Positions 49,929-58,900 of a DNA stretch of 64,000 bases are shown in pieces. Source of the stretch: Luidia sarsii (lineage: Eukaryota > Echinodermata > Asteroidea > Paxillosida > Luidiidae); contig OX465109.1 of assembly GCA_949987565.1 (NCBI GenBank), positions 16,149,226 to 16,213,225 of the forward strand, written 5' to 3'. The position numbers were made by a program, and so were the translations under genes. Position 1 is the first letter of the stretch. Every line of letters begins with the position of its first letter. The notes beneath the pieces are model-generated. The model was not told the origin of the DNA and did not search any database. It was given only the letters and a program-made list of their open reading frames with translations.

Positions 49929-52900
49929 GTACGTGTGAATGCTGTGCTCTCGTTCCTGTGCATGCACCTTGGATACATATGCAGGGCTCGAAATATCCAC
50001 TAGACCGTGGACCGAGTCTAGTGATTTCAGCGTCGGTCTAGTGCCAAGTGTGACTGCACTGGACTGGCTGTCTAGTTGTTGTTTTTTCTTGCACCATGAA
50101 GAAAGTGGCACTCAAATATAACTCTGACTTTGACCTGTACAAGTAAATGGTATTTTCTAATGGTATTCCTTTCACTGCCATCAATTTAAATTTATTTTTA
50201 CTTATTTATGGTCCAGGTCCAGTAAGAGTCTTCAGTTACTAGACCTGTTGTTTACTACATTTTTGTTTCTGAATTTCGCGCCCCGCATATGGCAAATGTA
50301 TGATGCAACACTGTACCCGCCGCTATACAATATTCAAATCTGCCACACGATCTCGACCAGCTCGGTGGTCAAGTGGTTAACCACTTAGCGTCGGGGTGTT
50401 TTTCATCGCCGATGACTGCCATACAGGTGTTTTTTTTAACAATACATCATTTTCAAATCTCGCTAAAACAATCGGAACAATATATTTCGGTGATATAAAT
50501 CGATGAGGGTATACTATGGGTACAAGAGAGTAAAACCTGGCACAATTTGGACGTCGTTGTGGCTTTTGTCAAGAGATTATCCGTTCGAAAAAGGGCCCAT
50601 TGTGCGTCGTCAATGGACCGTAACGGACTTGTGTGTGTGTGTGTGTGTGGGTGTGTGTGTGTGCGTGTACGCTCCTGTCAATCCCTGACCGCAGACTCCA
50701 GCCTCCACTCCGGCTGTTAAATCTTCGAGTTGGTCGGTCACAACCGAGCGTACAGATTACGGTAAATGTGGGGGGAATTCCAATGCCAGACCGATGACCG
50801 TTGGGCTGTGTGGCATGCAAAGACAATGTCCCCCGCATGCTTTCAGCTACAGCGCGGTCTTTGTACTGATTCGTATTACTTTGTTCTAAGCTGAAAAGAG
50901 TCTTTGTTTAGAATGCGGACAATAGTGGTGCCCGGATTCGGAGGGCCCCATCGCATAGTCAAGCCAATGGAGCTCCGGATTCGGAGGTCCCGGCGCGAAG
51001 TGGTTAAAGACGTCTGCATTAGAAAGCGGGAGTTGTGGGTTCGAATCCCCCCGAGCTGCCTCAAATGTTTTCATCAGTCACAGGGCAAAGCACTGGGCAC
51101 TGTTGTCCAAGTGTTAAACAAAGCATAGAACAAAGCAATACAAAGCATGACAAAGTTGCCACATGAATTGCCAGATTAGCGACATCAATTGCACTATTGT
51201 GGGACCTTTACTATGGACTTTCAAGGGATAGCAAGCTTCCATGGGAGACAGTGTGTTGGCATGCCCCACAGCTCAACAGTTGTTGGTCAGGCAGTGGAAT
51301 TCCAACCACTAACTTCACCACAATCTGTACGCTCGGTTGGGGCCGACCACCTCTAAGATTTGACTGCCTGGGAGTGGGAGTGGAGGCTAGTCTGTGGTGA
51401 CAGACTATTGTTAACACGGGGGCTGCTTGGGACACACTGTGCCCATGCACAGTCGTGCTGCGCTCCATTGACAGCTTACAATAGGCCACACTCCATCTCA
51501 AAAGAGAACTAGGAAGACTTTCACAGACAGAGCCTTCACAATTGCTGGCCCAAAAGTTTGGAACACTATACCCACCAAGATCAGATCGCTGGACACCATT
51601 TTCGTCCTTTAAAAAGCACATGAAAACCTACTTGTATCCTAAGTGGAAAGGGTGATCAAAGTCACGCGATGTGTCGTTGCTGGTGGCGACGTTTCGGTTG
51701 CTAACTGCTAACCTTCATCAGGCAACTGAAGAATGCGCGCTGCGGCGTCTGTTTATGTCCGCTTCGCCGGTTCCTGTGTACCGGTTTGCGGACGTCATAG
51801 TAGTGATCGTGCGGTTTGGCGCGCGATTCTGGCGTCCACTAGCGGCCCCGTCCGTGGTGGGTCGGCGGTCGTGGCGTCTGATGGTGGGGAGCCAGAAATC
51901 GGGGATGTCAATGCCGCTGTCTCGGTTGACGTTGTTTCGGCGAAGTCGGGTGTGGATGGCCTCAGCGATATGTCGTTGCCACCAGCAACGACACATCGCG
52001 TGACTTTGATCACCCTTTCCACTTATCTACACCACCGCGATGAACCCCTTCATTTCACTTGTATCCTGTTTCCCTTTGATATGTCTATGTTTCTAATTAA
52101 ATTGTGTTGCTTAGCGCCGTGATCTAGATGGAATGGCACTCTACAAATTCCTATTATTAATATGTGTCACACGAATGTCACCGCAAACCTTCTACTGAGA
52201 AATAAGTCCCCCGATGTCATCTTAAGCCGTGTCCGCACTGGACTTATTTTTTACCGAGCCCGTGGGTAACATTCCAATGGGTAGATCTTCCCGGCGTCCG
52301 CACTTGGACTTTTCGACTCGGGTAAACTAACCGAGACGATCGGTAAAACTAACCGACACGTGTACATGTGTATGTACTCTAGGTGCACAAACACGTTGTT
52401 ACCCTGCGCCCGCACGAGTCTTGCATACAGTAACGTAACGTGCGGGGCGCCGGATGTGGTTTTTTACCAAGTCGTTTACCGAGACGTTGTGTCCGGATTG
52501 GACTTATCGACTCGGTTAAACTGACCTGGTCAATTTAACCGGGCAGAAGTTGGTCGGTTAAACTACCCACTGGAGTCGGGTAAGTTACCTGGGAGGAAAA
52601 CTTCCTGGGCTGTCCGCACTGGACTTAAAATGGTCAATTTACCCATTTGCTCGGTTAGTTTACCCATTTTAAGTCCAGTGCGGACGCGGCTTTATTCTGA
52701 ACTGTGGGCACGTACCATTTTCTTCCCCTGCAGGGGTGTCTGTACGTGTTCGGAGGGGAGCTGGGCTATGGCAGCTGTGGGGAAACCCCCCTCTGGGTCT
52801 ATAGCCTGGCCCGGCAGACCTGGGAGAAGCCGCACATCGAGTCGGAGGTCGTGACCCCCACGGGTCGCCGGGGTCACTCGGCGGTGGTGTGGCGGGGCGG

Positions 52901-55900
52901 CATGCACATCTACGGCGGCTACGTCGACCTTAAAGGATCCTCCGGTGAGATGTGGACGCTGGACTTTGGTAAGACCCTTGACCGCTAAAGATCAAAGATG
53001 CAGGAAGGAAGGAAGTGAGTGAGAAAGGAAAGGAAGGGAGGAAGGGATAGGATTGGACTGCAAAATATGTCGGTGAAACCAGAAACAGTCTCAAGAAACG
53101 ACTGGTTATAGATCTACCATCAACACCAAGCGAGTAGATCACCCCCCCTGTGGGCTATCACTTCAATTTCCCTAATCATTCCATTCTTGACATGTCTGTA
53201 CAGGGCATTGAGTCTCTTGGCCATCGGAAAGATGATGTCCGCCTAAGCAGGGAGAAACTGTGGATTAAGCGTCTCCTCACTATACAACCTCATGGCCTTA
53301 ATATTTAAGAAGGGAATGACTACCGTAATCCTCACTTCCTTTCAACTTCCCTGGGGCTTTCCCCTTTGATCTCCCACCTCCCTCCCGTCCCTTTGATCCT
53401 CCCCACCCTTTTGTTTGTTTTCCCTTTCCCTCCCCTCCCTTGGTGTACATCTGCATCCCACTCCCTTCCCTTTTGTCCTTCCTCTGTCGTGTGTGTCAGG
53501 GATTTTCCTTCCCCCGACTGTCTGTGTATGTCCTAGTCACTTTGCCTTTGAGAAAGGTCCTGCTAGGATCGAAACGTCAGGCCCTCGAACTTTTGAGAAT
53601 TATGTTTTGCAGGCCATTCTAGTCAGTGAGCAGTTTGCAACAGTTTTTGTATTAACTCCAACTTATTTTGGAATAGAAGAAAGTCCAACTCATTTTGAGA
53701 AAGGTCCTGCTAGGATCGAAACGTCAGGCCTACTAAATTGTAAGACTAAATTGTAACTTTAGTCAGTAAGCCGTTTGCAACATTTTTTGTATATCATTTT
53801 GGAATAGACGAAGTCCAACTCATTTTGAAATCGATGTCATTTTGGAAGGGAACACTCCACACGCTCTCTGTCAGGCAGATCTGACCTTTGGTCCCCTTTT
53901 CACCTTTGACCCCACTTACCCTTTGACGTTTTGACGCCCGCAGAGACGAGGTGGTGGCACCTGAGCGTGGACGCCCAGCTGGAGAGCGCCCCCACGCCCC
54001 GACACTGGCACTCGGCCGTGGTGCGCGGGTCCTGCATGTGGGCGTACGGCGGGCTCAACAACCTGCAGCCCTTGCGGGATCTGTGGCGGTGGAACTTTGG
54101 TAGGAACGCCGACAATTAGAGAAAAAAAAAATGGAAGGATTGAACGGTGGAATCGCAAAGTGGGAAATCTGTGTTGACATATCTAAAAAATCTTCACTTT
54201 CAAGAATGTAAGGCTCCGAGAAGAGCCAGTAACTCTTTTTTAGTTACTGGCCCTTTTTAAAGCCATACTCCATCTTGACAGAAGCAATTCAACCTTTAAC
54301 TGCAGTATATCTCCAGGGATCACACCCCTGCTTGCTTTTTTTTGTTCAGATGCAAACAACTATTTGTTGTAAACCTGGTTTCAGCAGCTCCGGTATCACA
54401 CCAAGTGGATGAAGCTTTTTCAATTCAAATGAAAATTGGCAAAGAAAACTTGGACTGGACCGGGATTTAAACCTGAGCCCTTAGATGGTGGCCTCCTTAA
54501 ATAGTCAACTAGTCTTCCTAGGACTAGTCTATTTAGTCCCTCTCGCTCTCCCTCTCCCTCTCCCTCTCCCTCTCCCTCTCCCTCTCCCTCTCCCTCTCCC
54601 TCTCCCTCTCCCTCTCCCTCTCCCTCTCCCTCTCCCTCTCCCTCTCCCTCTTCTTCTCCCTCTCCCTTTCCCTCCCATTCTCCCTCTCCCTCTCCCTCTC
54701 CCTCTCCCTCTCCCTCTCCCTCTCCCTCTCCCTCTTCTTCTCCCTCTCCCTTTCCCTCCCATTCTCCCTCTCCCTCTCCCTCTCCCTCTCCCTCTCTCTC
54801 CCACTCTCCCTCTCCCTCTCCCACTCTCCCACTTTCCCTTTTCCTCTCTCCCACTCTCCCTCTCCCTCTCCTTCTCCCTTTTCCTTTCTCCCACTCTCCC
54901 TCTCCCTCTCCCTTTTCCTCTCTCCCACTCTCCATCTCCCTCTCCCTTTTTCTTCTCTCCCACTCTCCCTCTCCCTTTTCCTCTCTCCCACTCTCCCTCT
55001 CCCTCTTCCTCTCTCCCACTCTCCCACTCTCCCTCTCCCTCTCCCTTTTCCTCTCTTCCACTCTCCCTCTCCCTCTCCCTTTTCCTCTCTCCCACTCTCC
55101 CTCTCCCTCTTCCTCTCTCCCACTCTCCCTCTCCCTTTTCCTCTCTTCCACTCTCCATCTCCCTCTCCCTTTTCCTCTCTCCCACTCTCCCTCTCCCTCT
55201 CCCTCTCCCTCTCTCCCACTCTCCCTATCCCTCTCCCTTTTCCTCTCTCCCTCTCCCTCTCCCTCTCCCTCTCCCTCTCCCTCTCCCTCTCCCTTTTCCT
55301 CTCTCCCACTCTCCCTCTCCCTCTCCCTTTTCCTCTCTCCCACTCTCCCTCTCCCTCTTCCTCTCTCCCACTCTCCCTCTCCCTCTTCCTCTCTCCCACT
55401 CTCCCTCTCCCTCTCCCTTTTCCTCTCTCCCACTCCCTCTCCCTCTTCCTCTCTCCCACTCTCCCTCTCCCTCTTCCTCTCTCCCACTCTCCCTAGCCCT
55501 CTCCCTCTTCCTCTCTCCCACTCTCCCTCTCCCTCTCCCTCTCCCTCGCTCTATCTCACTCTCTTTCTCTCTCCTTGCAGAGTCTCGGCAGTGGACGAGG
55601 GTCAAAGGTCGCCAGAGTCCCAGCTTTCTGCACGGCCACACTGCTGTCTGCCTTTCCAGTTCCATGCTGGTATTTGGCGGGGAGGACAGTGAGGGTGAAT
55701 ACCGCAATGAGCTCTGGAGGTTTCACTTTGGTAAGAAGGGCTGAAAAGAGACTTCACGTTGTTTGCGTCGTAATTTGTTTCCATGAAGTAAATACCCAAA
55801 ACTGTTGCAAACTGCTCCCTGACTAAAAAATGACCTGCAATACATGAATCAAAAAAGTCAGAGGGCCTGACGTTTCGATCCTAGCAGGACATTTCTCGAA

Positions 55901-58900
55901 GGCAAAGTAACTTGTTTCCGACAATCTGGAAATCCTTTGAAGGAATCCTTTGAAGAAGTCCCCCCACCGAAAAAAAAGTTATAGTTGAAAGTTGGAATGG
56001 GCCCTTGATTATTCACTCTGGTGACAAGGAAAAGGACAGAAAATTCTAAGTCAAAGATTCTAAAATTTAGTGGGCCCGACGTTTCGATCCTAGCAGGACC
56101 TTTCTCAAAGGCCTAGCAGGACCTTTCTCTCTGCCTTTGAGAAAGGTCCTGCTAGGATCGAAACATCAGGCCCACTATATTTTAGATTTACATTTTGGTA
56201 ATTTTAGTCAGTAAGCAGTTTGCAACATTTTTGTATATCACCTCAAAGATTCTAAGCAATTTATGAAACTAGCAATTTGACTCGTAACCATATGAGCTAT
56301 CCAGCCCTTAGGTGGTTGCCTTCCCTGTAAGTCAATTACATTTTGGTTGGGTAGGGGGCGTCAGTCGGAAGCCTTTCAGCCGTCTAACCATTTTTCATAT
56401 TTGACTGGCGTGGGTGTTTTTTTGTTTGCGCGGTTAGCCTCGTCCAGCTGGCAATGTACCGCGCCCAACCGACGACTGGCCCCGACGTCCTGCACCCGTC
56501 ACCTCATGCTGGCCGTGCCCGCCAACCAGATGGTGGCCACCCCGGCGGCCCCCGGACAGGGCTGGGACCCCAGGCCCCAGTCCGCTCCCACGGGGACCTG
56601 CCGCAACGTCGCCGGCGGGGAGGGGGAGGACGGGGGCGGCAGGGCCGCGGGCAGCCGGCTCCTGACCCCTCCCAGCCGCCTGGCCGATCTCTTCGTCCTC
56701 CGGCCCCACTCCTCCCCGCCGGTGGTCGGCAGCGGTCAGCGGACGGTCCACCACCACCCCTTCACCAACCGGGTCCACCCCTCGCCCGACGAGGAGCTGG
56801 GTCCGCGCCGGACTCTGTTTGACTCCGATTGGGACGAGGCGGACGGCGCTGATGGCGAAGTGGACGACGAAGAAGACAGTATCGCCGCCGCGATTGTGGA
56901 TGAGGGAGACGGGGGGAAGACGGTGGACGGCAAGTGGGTCGTCGCCGTGGCATTGAGCGACCCCGCGGGGAGGAGGCGGCGCCCTCCTCCGGGAGAGGAA
57001 TCGCGGACGCCGAGGAAGATCTGGGCGACGACCGCCACCGTCTCTCCCGGGGAGGTCCCGGAGGGAGAGGCGGAGGGGGAAGGCGTGGAGGAAGGGGAGA
57101 CCGGCGGGCTCCTGCTCAACGAGGCCTCGCCCGTCCACCGACGCCCGGAGGGCCCGGGGGAGCCAGGCGGGGCAGCGCCTCCTCTCCATGACGACGAGGA
57201 CTGCATCCTGGAGGAGTTCTCGCCTCGGCCAGTGGTCGTTGCCGCGCCGCTGCTGCTGCCGAATGGCGAGATCTCGGAGAGGGACTGGAGAGGCGCGAGC
57301 CTCTCCAACTCGGACCTGCCTCGGGACGGGGTGAATCGCCTCGCCCAGGCTTCCGGGACCCTCTTTCCACCACCCCCCGAGAGTCCTCCGGTGAGGTTTC
57401 TGTCGGAGAACGGTTCGGTCGGCGGCCACACCAGCCCCGATCCCTCCAGAGAACCTCAGAGCCAAGCCCCCAACTCTCCCGACGGGGCAAGGACTGCCAC
57501 AGACTTAGCCGGTCTTCCATCCGTACCAACGCCCATAAAGCCAAAGTTTATCGTTGAGCCGAGCTCTCCGGTCAACGGGCGTATCGTCACGGTCGCAGCG
57601 CTGGGCGGAGACGTCTCTGAAAATCACAGCGTGGAGGTGGGCGGGGACGGCCGCTCGGAGCGACGGAAGTTGCTGCCGCCCGGGGGCCGACCCCTGGCCA
57701 CGTTTGTGAACTACGGTTTTGTGTCCTCGCACGAGGACCTGCTCAGGGAAGACACCGACGCTGCGAGTCCGGTCACGAATGGGAGCACCAATCCAGCCCG
57801 GTTGGAGAGGGACAGCCGTCTGTCTCACGTGGAGTTGCCCGTTGCCATCGGACAGCTTCGCGAAATGCGCGGCGAGCACGGGCAGTCTGGGTACTCCCAA
57901 CCGCCCGCCTTGATTCCGAACGGGAGCGCCGAGCATTCGGAGGCGGAGCCCCACCATCTGTCCCGGGCTATGTTGTACGCCCGGAGAGGTCGGGGAGCCG
58001 ACGGATCGGAGCCGGGGGCGACGGTGCCCGCTGGAGCCCACCGCCACCGCTTCAAGCCCGTCCACCAGAGGGTCTGCCAGATCACGGTGGAGGAGGCGGA
58101 GGAATCTGCCGTCCGCTCGAACGCAGCCACGCCGCTGCGCGAGCTGCAGCATCTGCAGCAGCAGCAGCAGCAGCAGGTCCAGATATCCGCGGGAGAGCCG
58201 GAGGGGACTGGGTGGGGAGCTGACAGCAGGCCCAGGCTCCACGGACGCTCGCAGACGCTCAACAGTCTTCCGGACCGGCAGAGAGCTTCCGGCCAGCCGA
58301 CTGCCGGCCAGCCTCCGATGAGACACGACGGAGACGGCCAAGTGCATCACAGAGAGGTAGGCGCATGTGACTGTGCACCGAAACCAGACTAACATCCTCG
58401 GGTAATAGACTGGCAGTTTGCAATATTTTGGCATAATTATAGATGGATTGCACGAGCAATGTTTACATGCCATCCATGGACTTATAGTGGGTTTTTCTGT
58501 CATCTCAGTTGGTGCAGAACAGGAGTAGAAACGAGAAAAGAAAACTATCGCATTGTCCACATTCTTCTTTGTATGTTTCCATTACTGCTCTGTGCCAAAT
58601 GAGATGAAAAAAATACCCACTATAAGTCACGTGATACAGTGTGTAGCATAACAGTGGTCGTGCAATCAGTCTATTATTATGCAACAATGTGGAAAACTGC
58701 TTACCGACTGAAATGACCAAAATTTAGGAGGACCTTTCAAAAAAAGCGAGAATGTTTTTGGTTTTTTTAGTACAGGGGATAGAGTCACAAGTTGAAGTCT
58801 TCCTATCCCCGTACAATTTTGGTTAAGTCCATCCGCTAACCGCTTCACCCTTTTTCATGTTAGTTCTTCCATAAATGTTCAATCCACGATCGCCAACCGC

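Noticed and set aside
53545..53585. Active hammerhead ribozyme in the family A arm
   Set aside because: GGTCC…GGATC can form a stem before GAAACGTC, but the CTGATGA block is replaced by CTTTGAGAA, so the catalytic core is not intact here.
54420..55744. Open frames of 300–420 codons on both strands
   Set aside because: Hexanucleotide artefact. Only the last part of the + frame (55581–55730) is real, as kelch exon 5 entered through a splice acceptor.
56434..58560. Antisense frames of 230–350 codons opposite kelch exon 6
   Set aside because: GC-rich antisense shadows. The + strand frame connects by phase and splice sites to kelch exons, while the antisense frames have no such support.
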